Origin: JBMOKT01 sp049323895
Lineage (GTDB): Bacteria; Bacillota; Peptococcia; Peptococcales; BICA1-8
Assembly: GCA_049323895.1 (NCBI GenBank)
Contig: JBMOKT010000008.1
Location: 281,102-345,101 of the forward strand
Length of the DNA: 64,000 nucleotides
Direction: 5' to 3'
Under the pieces are notes generated by a model. The model had not been told where the DNA came from. It saw only the letters and a program-made list of their open reading frames with translations, and ran no database searches. Made by a program: the position numbers and the translations under genes. How positions within the stretch are numbered: position 1 is the stretch's first letter; each line of letters opens with the position of its first letter. Of this stretch, positions 55,181 through 63,884 are shown piece by piece.

Positions 55181-56530
55181 CTATCTTCGCAGTTTTTTCT
55201 TAATTTCATAGTAAATTAAATGACCCAAAGATTTTACTAAAGGCTTAAGGTTCCTCCAAAACCTGGAGTGAGTCAAATACGCTTTAACATACAGAAGGTA
55301 AAATTCAAAATAGAACCTGATTTGACTAAGCTTAGTACAGGGAACATTTAAATGGAGAAAATCGGCCCTTTCATAATTGTCCTGGGGAATAATAAGCCGG
55401 GACTGGTATTGCTCATAGCCGGGGACCCCTTTCAAAGGCGTAAAGATTGAAAACATGCATAAATCTAACCTCAGTTCATTAACCTTTTTGCTTAATTGAC
55501 GGAAATCCTTTACTCCAAAATCCTCACTTACAATAAACAGCCCTGTACAACAGATACCTGCTTCATGTAGATACCTTACGGCCTGGTCATTAACTCCAAT
55601 AGTTACTTGTTTATTAAAGCTTTTTAGTGCTTGGTTATCTACAGCTTCAAGCCCAACAATTATTTCACTAACTCCTGCTTTTTTTAAAAGGGGAAGCAAA
55701 TCCCTATTGCTGCAGATAAGGTCTGCTCGCCCATAAATGCTAAAATCCTTGCAGATACCTGCCCTTTCTATCAAGGAGCAGAAGCTTATTATCCGCTCCC
55801 TGCTGACCAGGAAATCATCATCTATGATAAAAACTTTCTTCTGGGTAATGGTTTCTATCTCTTTAACAACCTTTTCAAGACAGCGGGGTGAATAATTACC
55901 TCCATTTAATCTGCAACAGTAACAAAAACTGCAGTTAAAGGGACATCCCCAGGCAGTTTTCACTATGGCACATTCTTCCTTACCAAAATACCTGAATTTC
56001 CCGGCGTTTAGGTGTAAGTGCCGACGGTCCGGAAAAGGCAATTCATCGGGTTGAAATGTTGTTTCCGAATTCTTAACCCACCTGTCATTTTCTCTGTAGC
56101 AAATATTATGAATATTAGATATTCCCTGTCCGGTTGCCAGTCTTTGGATAATTTCCCCAAAAGCTGCAAAAGGATTGGCAAACACTACGGCATCTATATT
56201 TTCCGTATAAAAATCGTCCCAGTTCAACTCAGCATGGATTCCGCCTACAACAACCTTTATGGATTGGTTTAATTTTTTGACCCTGCGGGCGTAATCCCGT
56301 ATCTGATTGACATGTATTGTATATCCAGTTAAAGCAACAACATGGGGCGAATAATCCTCCAAGACCTCTTGGAACTCCCTTTTCTCAATCATCCCGTCAT
56401 ATATCTGGTAATGAAATCCCATTTGATTGATTGCTGCTGCCAAATATTCCAACTCCAAGGGTTCAAAGCATGCAGCCTTAAGGCCAGCAAAGATGTTAAC
56501 AGGCTTAGTCCTGGCAAGAAGTACCTTCAT
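55181..56530 (-). CDS. B12-binding-type radical SAM enzyme, paralogue 1
   Basis: 449 aa. MKVLLARTKP, FEPLELEYLAAAI and GGIHAELNWDDF match paralogue 2. Radical SAM motif GCPFNCSFC near 195 followed by YCC, so a Cys-rich patch adjoins the cluster, as in paralogue 2. C-terminal FTPLKGVPGYEQYQSRL and a basic helical tail (RNLKPLVKSLGHLIYYEIKKK), perhaps a membrane-surface anchor. 11 bp after the acyltransferase gene. Confidence 0.9.
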   Translation of the reverse strand: MKVLLARTKPVNIFAGLKAACFEPLELEYLAAAINQMGFHYQIYDGMIEKREFQEVLEDYSPHVVALTGYTIHVNQIRDYARRVKKLNQSIKVVVGGIHAELNWDDFYTENIDAVVFANPFAAFGEIIQRLATGQGISNIHNICYRENDRWVKNSETTFQPDELPFPDRRHLHLNAGKFRYFGKEECAIVKTAWGCPFNCSFCYCCRLNGGNYSPRCLEKVVKEIETITQKKVFIIDDDFLVSRERIISFCSLIERAGICKDFSIYGRADLICSNRDLLPLLKKAGVSEIIVGLEAVDNQALKSFNKQVTIGVNDQAVRYLHEAGICCTGLFIVSEDFGVKDFRQLSKKVNELRLDLCMFSIFTPLKGVPGYEQYQSRLIIPQDNYERADFLHLNVPCTKLSQIRFYFEFYLLYVKAYLTHSRFWRNLKPLVKSLGHLIYYEIKKKLRR

Positions 56531-56541
56531 GTCCTTCTCCT

Positions 56542-57525
56542 TTATTTGAAAACATGATATTTCTTAGGGCTGGGTGTATAACTAAAGAATTTAATATTTT
56601 TATTAACCAGCCCATTAATCAATGGGTTGGAATGATTGATATACATATCCTTAGCTTCTAAACTGCTGCCTAGCTTTAGTTTAGTTTCCTCAGCGGTTTG
56701 TCCAAAATCAATAGTCTCAAATCTATTATCTATTCCGTATTTGATAATCTCCAGCAGTAAATTCAGGTAAATATCGTAATCTAGATTCTGCCCATGATTA
56801 AAACCCGTAAAAAGGAAAATAAGTTCTTCCCCATTTTCTATAAATACGGCAAAACCAAGTAAATTGCCGTCTTTTAGAACCTCAAGAAGTCTGGAAGGCA
56901 GGGTGAGCTTTTGGAAAAAGTCAATGGATAGCTTTTCCAACGGATAGGGAGATCTATTGAAGGTCTCTTCATAATAACCATAATGTTCTATAGAGAACTT
57001 ATCTGTGGTTGAATAGTTAAAATCCAAGGCTCTGCCCTTTTTTAAAGCTTGCTTTATCCGGTAACGGTAACTGCTGCGCATATTGCTGACATATGCTGCA
57101 AAGTCAGACCACTTAATATACAGCTTGCAAGCGGGCAGTGTTTGTCCTCTTGTTTGCGGGAGAACCTGCTCGCTGTTAAGGATTAGTTTCGCTCCCTTAC
57201 GCCTGTTAAAATGCTGCAGTAATTTTTCTTGGCTTCCCTCCAGCACAAAAAAACCTGGCTTAGAAACTGAACAAGGTATGCCCATTATTGTCACAGGTAA
57301 TTTAAGCTTCAAAAAGGAATAGGTAAGGATATTAATTTTTAGTTGATAGCTTACATAAATTGCTTGGGGCAAACCATGCTCATAAAGGATATGATAACTC
57401 TGACCACAGGGATTAACCCGTTCTAAATGCATTAAAAAGCTCCTCTTAAGAAAAGTATTTTCCTTAGCAAGGCTATCCCACTCCCATGGAAGTCCATCCC
57501 CTTTACTTATATCAACCCAGGTCAT
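56542..57525 (-). CDS. FemAB/BioF2-like acyltransferase
   Basis: 327 aa. Two tandem GNAT-like halves as in FemAB and the PF13480 group: SSYRYRIKQALKKGRAL (basic helix), then SRLLEVLKDGNLLGFAVFIENGEELIFLFTGF and the DYDIYLNLLLEIIKYGIDNRFETIDFGQ signature. Substrates could be acyl-CoA or aminoacyl-tRNA. Overlaps the GNAT gene by 4 bp and sits 11 bp from the radical SAM gene, inside the same operon. Confidence 0.82.
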   Translation of the reverse strand: MTWVDISKGDGLPWEWDSLAKENTFLKRSFLMHLERVNPCGQSYHILYEHGLPQAIYVSYQLKINILTYSFLKLKLPVTIMGIPCSVSKPGFFVLEGSQEKLLQHFNRRKGAKLILNSEQVLPQTRGQTLPACKLYIKWSDFAAYVSNMRSSYRYRIKQALKKGRALDFNYSTTDKFSIEHYGYYEETFNRSPYPLEKLSIDFFQKLTLPSRLLEVLKDGNLLGFAVFIENGEELIFLFTGFNHGQNLDYDIYLNLLLEIIKYGIDNRFETIDFGQTAEETKLKLGSSLEAKDMYINHSNPLINGLVNKNIKFFSYTPSPKKYHVFK

Positions 57526-58604
57526 ACCTGTACCTCAAAAGCCTTATATCTTTTATATTGTTCACACCCTAACTCCTGCCATCTAATTCCCAAACCCTTG
57601 GAAGGCAGATTACTCTCCTCAATCCAGCCCGCCTCGCAATATTTATATTTATCGCCAACCAAATTAGCTAAAATCTCGAAGAAGCCAACTGCAATACCAG
57701 AACCACGGTATTGGGGAAGAACAGCTATTTCCGCAATTTTAAATCTATCTATTTTAGCACCTAATCTATAGCTTATCAATGTTTTAAAACTAATCTCTTT
57801 ACCAGCAGGAATGATTTGGTTAAAGTCTGGATACCAAAGGAGCAGTCCGATGGGATAACCATCCTTCTCGGCAATTATTAAATTTTCACCTTTAATAAAC
57901 CAGCGGAAGGGATTTAGCAGTTCTTCATCCTCTTCAGTTGTTCTCTCAGCCCACCACAGGTGGTCTCGAAAACATTCATTATTGAGCCATGTATAAATTC
58001 CAATTTCCCTTCGGAATTTTTTGAAATCAGCAGTACGGAAGCTAAATCCTCTTTTTTTGATTCTCTCCAGGATTTTCATTTCCTTTGACAATGCAAATTT
58101 ACTAAGGTCAACCATAAAAGAAGTAAAATTATATTCTTTCAAATTCCGTAAATATTCCATGTAATAAGGAGGGTTATAGGAAAAACCAAAGGTAGGCCTG
58201 CAATTAAAATGAGAAGCTAAAAAACCTAATCCATAATTCAAATGACCATCCAGACCAATAATAATCTTTTTACGGTTTGCCTCTTTAGCCAGTTTCCTTC
58301 CTTCCTCTAATATTAAATCCATTATCTTCTGACCTTTGGGAAGGGTTTCCAGAAAGGAAAGCATTAAAATGTCTTTTTGTTTATTGTCATTAATAAATGC
58401 TCCCCGGGCAATAATTTTTCCTCCTTCCTCCATTAAGAAAGGATAAAATTTTCCATGTTTGAGGTATGAAGTTTTAGCAAATAAAAACATGCTGCAAATA
58501 CCCGACATTGAGTCCCGGTAACGGGGGTCGTTTTTATATACTTGCTTCGTAAATTTCAAAAACATTTGTTTATCATGGTGGGAACTAATGTACCTAAAAT
58601 CCAT
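57522..58604 (-). CDS. GNAT-family N-acyltransferase
   Basis: 360 aa. First gene of the cluster. The C-terminal GNAT domain has the acetyl/acyl-CoA loop in AVLPQYRGSGIAVGFFEIL. The N-terminal ~200 residues include FLKFTKQVYKNDPRYRD, as in large GNATs that acylate lipid- or amino-acid-like substrates, and RPTFGFSYNPPYY. Substrate unknown. With the FemAB-like protein it gives the cluster two acyl-transfer steps. Confidence 0.85.
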   Translation of the reverse strand: MDFRYISSHHDKQMFLKFTKQVYKNDPRYRDSMSGICSMFLFAKTSYLKHGKFYPFLMEEGGKIIARGAFINDNKQKDILMLSFLETLPKGQKIMDLILEEGRKLAKEANRKKIIIGLDGHLNYGLGFLASHFNCRPTFGFSYNPPYYMEYLRNLKEYNFTSFMVDLSKFALSKEMKILERIKKRGFSFRTADFKKFRREIGIYTWLNNECFRDHLWWAERTTEEDEELLNPFRWFIKGENLIIAEKDGYPIGLLLWYPDFNQIIPAGKEISFKTLISYRLGAKIDRFKIAEIAVLPQYRGSGIAVGFFEILANLVGDKYKYCEAGWIEESNLPSKGLGIRWQELGCEQYKRYKAFEVQV

Positions 58605-58807
58605 ATTCTTATCTTCCTTTACCGAAGTCAGTGTAATTTTATACTAAAACGTCCCATACTGCAATTTGCATTTACCCAACTACTTACCTAATATCAAATA
58701 AAAAAAATGAATTATAAATAAATTTTATTATTTTGCGGGAATAAATTATTAGTTAGGTTAATTTTGGATAAACTATGAATAAAGTACTATTCCAAGGGGG
58801 ATTTTAT

Positions 58808-58993
58808 TTGGATAGTTATGAAAGGGCAAAAATGGCAGGAGCAGTTTCCGTCTTAGCTGATGTAGAAATGAATCCTATCCGGAAAACACAACTGGTTAAC
58901 CTGATGTCGTCCCTGCAGACAAACAAGAAATTAAGTCCGGAAGAAAAGGCTCTTTTAGAAGACATAGAATTTTTTTCTGTGCCTTACTTTTAA
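58808..58993 (+). CDS. Small hypothetical protein
   Basis: 61 aa from TTG 58808, 6 nt after AAGGGGG; an ATG at 58775 has no ribosome site. Entirely helical, soluble: SYERAKMAGAVSVLADVEMN and KLSPEEKALLEDIEFF. Ends just before a terminator. Not recognised. Confidence 0.65.
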   Translation: MDSYERAKMAGAVSVLADVEMNPIRKTQLVNLMSSLQTNKKLSPEEKALLEDIEFFSVPYF

Positions 58994-59017
58994 AGCTACA
59001 TAGTTGGTACAAAGAAA

Positions 59018-59050
59018 AAAGGAGGATCTCCTGGGGAGACCCTCTTTTTT
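59018..59050. terminator. Bidirectional terminator
   Basis: GAGGATCTCC (59022-59031) pairs with GGAGACCCTC (59035-59044), one mismatch, with A-run before and six Ts after. It separates the two small convergent genes. Confidence 0.8.
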
Positions 59051-59052
59051 AT

Positions 59053-59172
59053 TTATTTATTTTGAAATTCTGGGCAGCAGGTGTTGGAGCAGCTTGTTCC
59101 TTCTTGCTTTGCCATGCAAAAGTCTTTTCTTTGTAAGTAATATTTACATGAACAGCAGGTACATTTTTTCAT
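59053..59172 (-). CDS. Cysteine-rich microprotein
   Basis: 39 aa, eight cysteines: MKKCTCCSCKYYLQ, then a central Cys, then GTSCSNTCCPEFQNK. GAAGGGGG lies 8 nt before the ATG and the gene ends at a terminator, so it looks genuine. Likely binds a metal or an Fe-S cluster. It is not close to a radical SAM maturase and has no leader-like region, so a peptide-modification substrate role is only a thought. Confidence 0.7.
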   Translation of the reverse strand: MKKCTCCSCKYYLQRKDFCMAKQEGTSCSNTCCPEFQNK

Positions 59173-59462
59173 CTTATTTACCCCCTTCTCATGATTTATT
59201 TAATTTCCTTTTTCTAATTTTATTATATTTGCAAATTTCAGAATTGTAAAATTATAGCATTTTATGTCTGTTATTACTTGTAATTTTATGTAATTTATTA
59301 GCCTGATTTTTATAGATTTAATTAATTTCTTATTTATGTTTTTCATAAAGCCACATAATTGGCCCACGACATTATATAAGTCCATTTCCCAAAAATATAT
59401 TCCTGAAGGCTTACAATTTCTGGTATAATACTTACTAAATAATAAATAGGAGGCAAGATACC

Positions 59463-60554
59463 GTGAGTAAAGTTTGGTTTGCTGCAATTGAAGGGGAAAT
59501 TGATGCCGCTCAGTTATCCCAAAAAATCATTGACCTTTATGAAAGTGCTGATTTTCAGAAAATCTTTTCCCAGGGAGAATACACAGCTATTAAAATTCAC
59601 TTTGGGGAAAAGAACAATACTGGACATATCAAGCCCCGGTGGATTAAACCCCTTATTGATAAAATTAAAGATAAGGGTTGTAAGCCTTTTCTGACTGATA
59701 CCAATACCCTATACAGGGGGGAGCGTTTTAATTCGGTTGACCACTTATTGCAAGCCCACAAGCATGGTTTTAGTATAGAAAACCTGGGCATTCCCGTGAT
59801 TATCGCTGATGGTCTTCTCTCCAAAAACTTTACCGAGACACCTGTTAAGGGTAAGTATTTTCATTCTGTTAAGATTGCCAATGATATCCTGCATAGTAAT
59901 TCCTTACTTGTCCTAAGCCATATGACAGGTCACGTTTTAACAGGCGTTGGTGCCGCAATAAAAAACCTGGCTATGGGGTGCGCACCCCGAAGCGGTAAAC
60001 AGGTCCAGCATGCGGATATAAAGCCTGAGGTCAAAGGAGAAAAATGCCAGGCCTGTGGTCTTTGTGTTAATTGGTGTCCCAAGAATGCCATCGACCTCTA
60101 TGACGGTATTGCCAGAATAGATCTGGAAAATTGTTATGGATGTGCCGAATGCATTGCAACCTGCCGCTATGAAGCCATTGCCCACTCCTTTAGCAATGCC
60201 AGTATCCCTCTCCAAGAAAAAATGGCTGAATACGCATTGGGTGCTGTTAAGGATAAAAAAGGCAAGGTATGTTATTTTAACTTTTTAACCCATATTTCCA
60301 AAGAATGTGATTGCATGGGTAAAGCACAGGACAAAGTAATAAATGATATAGGCATTCTTGCTTCCTATGACCCTGTTGCCTTGGACCAGGCATCCATTGA
60401 TTTGTTAAATGAAAAAGCCGGCCATGACATTATGGCAGGCTTGTGGCCCGGCAATGACTATAATGTGCAACTCAATCATGCAGAAGCAGTAGGACTTGGG
60501 ACCAGGGAATATAAATTGATAAGCGTAAAAACTAGTGGAAAAGTGGATGAGTGA
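59463..60554 (+). CDS. DUF362 ferredoxin-type iron-sulfur protein
   Basis: 363 aa. N-terminal ~190 residues are DUF362 (IKIHFGEKNNTGHIKP, HMTGHVLTGVGAAIKNLAMG). Then comes a two-cluster ferredoxin insert (about 195-235): CQACGLCVNWCPKNAID and CYGCAECIATCRYEAI, each C-x2-C-x2-C-x3-C-P-like, although the second cluster's final motif is CR rather than CP. The C-terminal part returns to DUF362 (PVALDQASIDL). Role unknown; presumably cytosolic electron transfer. GTG start 9 nt after AGGAGG. Confidence 0.92.
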   Translation: MSKVWFAAIEGEIDAAQLSQKIIDLYESADFQKIFSQGEYTAIKIHFGEKNNTGHIKPRWIKPLIDKIKDKGCKPFLTDTNTLYRGERFNSVDHLLQAHKHGFSIENLGIPVIIADGLLSKNFTETPVKGKYFHSVKIANDILHSNSLLVLSHMTGHVLTGVGAAIKNLAMGCAPRSGKQVQHADIKPEVKGEKCQACGLCVNWCPKNAIDLYDGIARIDLENCYGCAECIATCRYEAIAHSFSNASIPLQEKMAEYALGAVKDKKGKVCYFNFLTHISKECDCMGKAQDKVINDIGILASYDPVALDQASIDLLNEKAGHDIMAGLWPGNDYNVQLNHAEAVGLGTREYKLISVKTSGKVDE

Positions 60555-60612
60555 ACTGTGTAAGAGTGAGAAAAGGAAAATTTTCATCTATGCAAATACT
60601 TTATTTTATTAA

Positions 60613-60640
60613 AAGTTGCGGTTATGCCGCATCTTTTTTT
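60613..60640 (+). terminator. Terminator of the DUF362 gene
   Basis: AAGTTGCGG, 5-nt loop, CCGCATCTT with one mismatch, then a T-run. Confidence 0.8.
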
Positions 60641-60722
60641 GTTGGTAATTATAATATAAATTTTTAATAATTCAGGGACTATAGGTAAACACTATTTTTA
60701 ATCATAGTAGAGAGGTATTGAA

Positions 60723-61181
60723 ATGATAGATGATCGCTTTACTAAGGGCTTTATCACAGGTATAATGGCTGGTCTTGTTGAAACTCCTTTTGGCTTAATT
60801 TCATATATGCTGGATTTTGGCAAACTGCGTTTTTTAGATTTCGCCGCTATTATGATTTATGGATATAAACCTGAGAATTTTTGGGAGGCATTGTTTGCCC
60901 AGATAGGTTATATAATGTTTTCGTCACTTCTGGGTATTGTTTTTGTCTACTTACTACTGCTTATTACCAGTGCAAACATCTTTCTGAAAAGTTGGTTTTT
61001 CGCTGTTGCCGTTTGGTTTTTTTCCTATGCTGTTACCCTACTATTTCAAGTACCTGAACTTAAAGAAATCACATTTAGTTCTACCATATCAAATTACATG
61101 AGCGCTTCCATATGGGGCTTAGCTTTGGCGTATTTTGCAGGAAAAATGGACAGCAGGCTAAAAGTTAATAATAAAAAATAA
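60723..61181 (+). CDS. Four-helix membrane protein (intact paralogue of 26857)
   Basis: 152 aa. An amphipathic N-terminus DDRFTKGFITGIMAGLVE, then four hydrophobic segments (about 8-30, 55-80, 88-110 and 120-145) and the family motif RFLDFAAIMIYGYKPEN. GAGAGG precedes the ATG. The family is unnamed to me. It shows what the broken gene at 26857 lost. Confidence 0.8.
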   Translation: MIDDRFTKGFITGIMAGLVETPFGLISYMLDFGKLRFLDFAAIMIYGYKPENFWEALFAQIGYIMFSSLLGIVFVYLLLLITSANIFLKSWFFAVAVWFFSYAVTLLFQVPELKEITFSSTISNYMSASIWGLALAYFAGKMDSRLKVNNKK

Positions 61182-61211
61182 TTGGGCAGGTTTCGCTGCC
61201 CAATTATTTTT
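61174..61211. terminator. Bidirectional terminator
   Basis: Perfect 16-bp stem AAAAATAATTGGGCAG and complement, 6-nt loop. It serves the membrane protein gene and the convergent LUD gene. Confidence 0.9.
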
Positions 61212-61213
61212 TA

Positions 61214-61852
61214 CTAAAACCCTAGCTCTTCACCAATAATTACTACAGTAATATCTGTTGCCGATGGTTTTCTTTTAATAATGCTGAAAATATTACAGAT
61301 TCTGGTTTTGCCCTGGCAGTCGGTACATACCCCTGATACGGTACAGGGGTTAGGAATGTTTAAACGTTTATTGTTCTTAGGACCTGCATGGGTTTGAATT
61401 CTTTGAAAGGCAGCATGGACATTGGATGAAATCTTGTTCACTCCTGCAATAACAAAAACCTTTTTAGGACCAAAGGTCATAGCACCTGTTCTATTCCCCG
61501 TTGCATCAATATTTACAAGATATCCATCCAGGGTTATACCATTCGCGCTGCAGAGAAACACATCGCACAACAGCTGCTTTCTTCTAAGATCGAACTTTTC
61601 CTCGGGAGTCAGGTGAGGGAGATTGTGATTTAAAACAATGGCCCCTTTCTCCTGGGCTTTATCAGGCAGACCCAGTTGATTCAAAGTAACGGAGCCCCCA
61701 ATCCCCACTTCCATACCAGGTAAGATAGAATTAAGTACGTATTGGGCAGCGGTGTCTTTATCAGAGAAATAAACTGCATCAAAGTTATTTTTCTTTAATG
61801 ATTCAACCACCTTAGCTCCTAGTGTATCGTTATGCCATTTTTCAATATCCAT
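61214..61852 (-). CDS. LUD-domain protein (LutC/YkgG-like)
   Basis: 212 aa. LUD (DUF162) domain across the whole length: GIGGSVTLNQLG, the LLCDVFLCSANGITLDGYLVNID core and GPKKVFVIAGVNKI. The Cys-rich CTVSGVCTDCQGKTRIC near 165-185 may bind metal and is typical of the DUF162 subgroup in anaerobes. No lutA or lutB neighbour, so lactate use is not implied. AGGAGG before the ATG. Confidence 0.88.
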   Translation of the reverse strand: MDIEKWHNDTLGAKVVESLKKNNFDAVYFSDKDTAAQYVLNSILPGMEVGIGGSVTLNQLGLPDKAQEKGAIVLNHNLPHLTPEEKFDLRRKQLLCDVFLCSANGITLDGYLVNIDATGNRTGAMTFGPKKVFVIAGVNKISSNVHAAFQRIQTHAGPKNNKRLNIPNPCTVSGVCTDCQGKTRICNIFSIIKRKPSATDITVVIIGEELGF

Positions 61853-61940
61853 ATATTTCTCCTCCTAGGATAATAGTTTTATATATAACTTTATTCTTGA
61901 AAACCTTAAATTTACCTTCTAAATTATTAAAAAGCATTTT

Positions 61941-61982
61941 CGAACATATGTTCTTGATTTTTTTGTAAGATAGTTTTAAGAT
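61941..61982 (+). promoter_or_regulatory. LexA box over the promoter of the DNA-repair radical SAM gene
   Basis: CGAACATATGTTC (61941-61953) is a perfect SOS dyad directly before TTGATT (61954-61959), 17-bp spacer, TAAGAT (61977-61982). LexA would block the -35. The start site would be near 61989, which rules out ATG 61981 as start codon. Confidence 0.8.
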
Positions 61983-62034
61983 GATAATAGAAAAGTTTTT
62001 TAAGGATCCCGACTTTATTTTTCCGAGGTGTCCT

Positions 62035-63231
62035 ATGGAATTAGTTGAAAAATTAAAAATTTTAGGCAATGCTGCAAAATATGATATATGTGCCTCCACG
62101 GCCACTAATAAAAAAAGCAGCATTGGGGGCGGTATGGGGGAAGTCCTTCGCCATACTATCTGCCATAGCTTTACTCCTGACGGGCGCTGCGTCAACCTGC
62201 TGAAGGTACTGATGAGCAATGAATGCCAGAGCGACTGCTTTTATTGCCCCAACCGCAAGGATATGGATATACCCCGCACCTCATTCCAGCCTGAGGAATT
62301 GAGTAAACTTTTTATTGAATTTTACAAGCGCAACTACGTTGAAGGATTATTTCTTTCCTCAGGTATTAAATTTAGCACCTCCCAAACCATGGAGGATATG
62401 CTCAAAACCTGTGAGATTATCCGCTATAAGCATAAATATAATGGTTATATTCATCTAAAAATACTGCCTAATGCCTCTTATGATTATGTACAAAAAGCCT
62501 GCCAACTAGCAAACAGGGTCAGTATAAATGTTGAGGTTCCAACCCAGGAGCATATGAAAAAAATAAGCAAAGTCAAATTACTTAACCAGGATATATTGCA
62601 AAGAATGAAATGGGTGAAGGAACTAGGCGGAAGCAAAGAAGGACGCCATATAACCCAGAGTACTCAATTTATTGTGGGGGCAGCAGGTGAAAATGACCAA
62701 ACAATAATAAACTCCATGGATAACCTTTATAAGAGGTATAAATTAACCCGCTCCTATTTCAGTACCTTTGTGCCTCTTAAAAACACTCCTTTAGAAAACA
62801 TTCCTCCTGGAGAGACCCACAGGGAAAGCAAACTCTACCAGGCTGATTTTCTTCTGCGGATTTATAAATTTAAACTAAATGAATTTGTTTACCAGCCAAA
62901 TGGTAATTTACCAGAAGATACGGATTTGAAATTGTCAATTGCCCTGCAGAACATCCACCGGTTCCCCCTGGAGATCAATACAGCGAGCTATGCCGAATTA
63001 ATAAAAATCCCGGGTATAGGACCCCAAACGGCACAACGCATACTCTCTTTACGGAGAGCAGGTATAAAGGTAAGTTCTCTGGAGCAGCTCAAGAAAATGG
63101 GTGGAGTTATCAGCCGCGGCCAATTTTTTATTACCATAAACGGCAGAATCCAGAGCAATATTAATATCCTCATGGATAAAATCACCCTGGAAAAGGAACG
63201 GAAATACTATAAGCAGCAAACCTTTTTTTAA
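62035..63231 (+). CDS. Putative DNA modification/repair radical SAM protein
   Basis: 398 aa from ATG 62035 (GAGGTG 4 nt upstream; starts MELVEKLKILGNAAKYD like the family). Radical SAM cluster Cys64-x3-Cys68-x2-Cys71 (NECQSDCFYC). Family hallmarks: HSFTPDGRCVNLLKVLMSN and YVEGLFLSSG. The C-terminal helix-hairpin-helix, LIKIPGIGPQTAQRILSLR, binds DNA. This is the family (TIGR03916-type) genetically linked to a uracil-DNA-glycosylase-associated protein. An exact LexA box in the promoter supports a DNA-damage role. Confidence 0.92.
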   Translation: MELVEKLKILGNAAKYDICASTATNKKSSIGGGMGEVLRHTICHSFTPDGRCVNLLKVLMSNECQSDCFYCPNRKDMDIPRTSFQPEELSKLFIEFYKRNYVEGLFLSSGIKFSTSQTMEDMLKTCEIIRYKHKYNGYIHLKILPNASYDYVQKACQLANRVSINVEVPTQEHMKKISKVKLLNQDILQRMKWVKELGGSKEGRHITQSTQFIVGAAGENDQTIINSMDNLYKRYKLTRSYFSTFVPLKNTPLENIPPGETHRESKLYQADFLLRIYKFKLNEFVYQPNGNLPEDTDLKLSIALQNIHRFPLEINTASYAELIKIPGIGPQTAQRILSLRRAGIKVSSLEQLKKMGGVISRGQFFITINGRIQSNINILMDKITLEKERKYYKQQTFF

Positions 63232-63284
63232 ATTTTACAATACTTGAAGAATTGGATATTTTCTTTAGTACTGTAGCTGCTGCA

Positions 63285-63307
63285 GCACCTGCAGCCACTG
63301 TAGGTGC
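63285..63307 (+). repeat. Hairpin between the two repair genes
   Basis: GCACCTGCAG (63285-63294), CCA loop, CTGTAGGTGC (63298-63307). It lacks a T-run; it may be a processing site or part of the intergenic repeat family (TACTGTAGCTGC module at 63269). Confidence 0.5.
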
Positions 63308-63338
63308 TATAATTTAAGAATTGTAAAGGAGACCTCCT

Positions 63339-63884
63339 ATGAAAGAAATACTATATTCCTCCTGTGCTTCTTCTCTAATCAAGGCTGTTTTATTAAGTAA
63401 ATTTTTGGGAGATGCATTCTTAAAAAGCAAGTCTTCAGTTAATGGTTCTCTCTTTGACAGCCAACAAATTGACGTTGATAAACTATCTTCTGGTTATATT
63501 TACAGCAATTATCAACGGCATTATGGGCATATTCACGGGTTTGCCAATAGTAATTTTAATTATTTTAAAAGGCAGATTAACCTGGCATTCCGTCACCAAA
63601 AGGAAGATAAATATCCATTACTGGAAAAGGTGGTACAGGATAGTCTAGAGCACAGCCTGGAGTACATTATGGCTAAGTGTACTAATGAGGGCAGGAAATT
63701 TGACAGCTATTACAATCAGGTCAACGCTGAAGTCCATGCCAACAAAGGCTTTAGCCGGCTGCAGCCAGTAGAAGACAAGGTATTAATTGGCTATATCCAG
63801 ACAGAACATCATACCGGTGATCTAATCCTCAGTTTTTTTGTCAAACGGTTTCCAGGTTTTGCGATCAGCCTTATTGTAGAGTAG
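63339..63884 (+). pseudogene. DUF4130-like DNA metabolism protein, truncated by an intron insertion
   Basis: 181 codons. The C-terminal part EVHANKGFSRLQPVEDKVLI and VKRFPGFAIS matches the pattern of the DUF4130/TIGR03915 family, the known partner of the preceding radical SAM protein. Family members run further. The reading frame ends within 4 codons of the 3' boundary of an antisense group II intron (63876-64000), so the stop is probably supplied by the intron. AAAGGAG precedes the ATG. The N-terminus is divergent, so family placement is moderate. Confidence 0.6.

Noticed and set aside
59200..59487. 95-codon frame on the minus strand before the DUF362 gene
   Set aside because: AT-rich low-complexity composition, no ribosome site, and it overlaps the promoter and start of the DUF362 gene.
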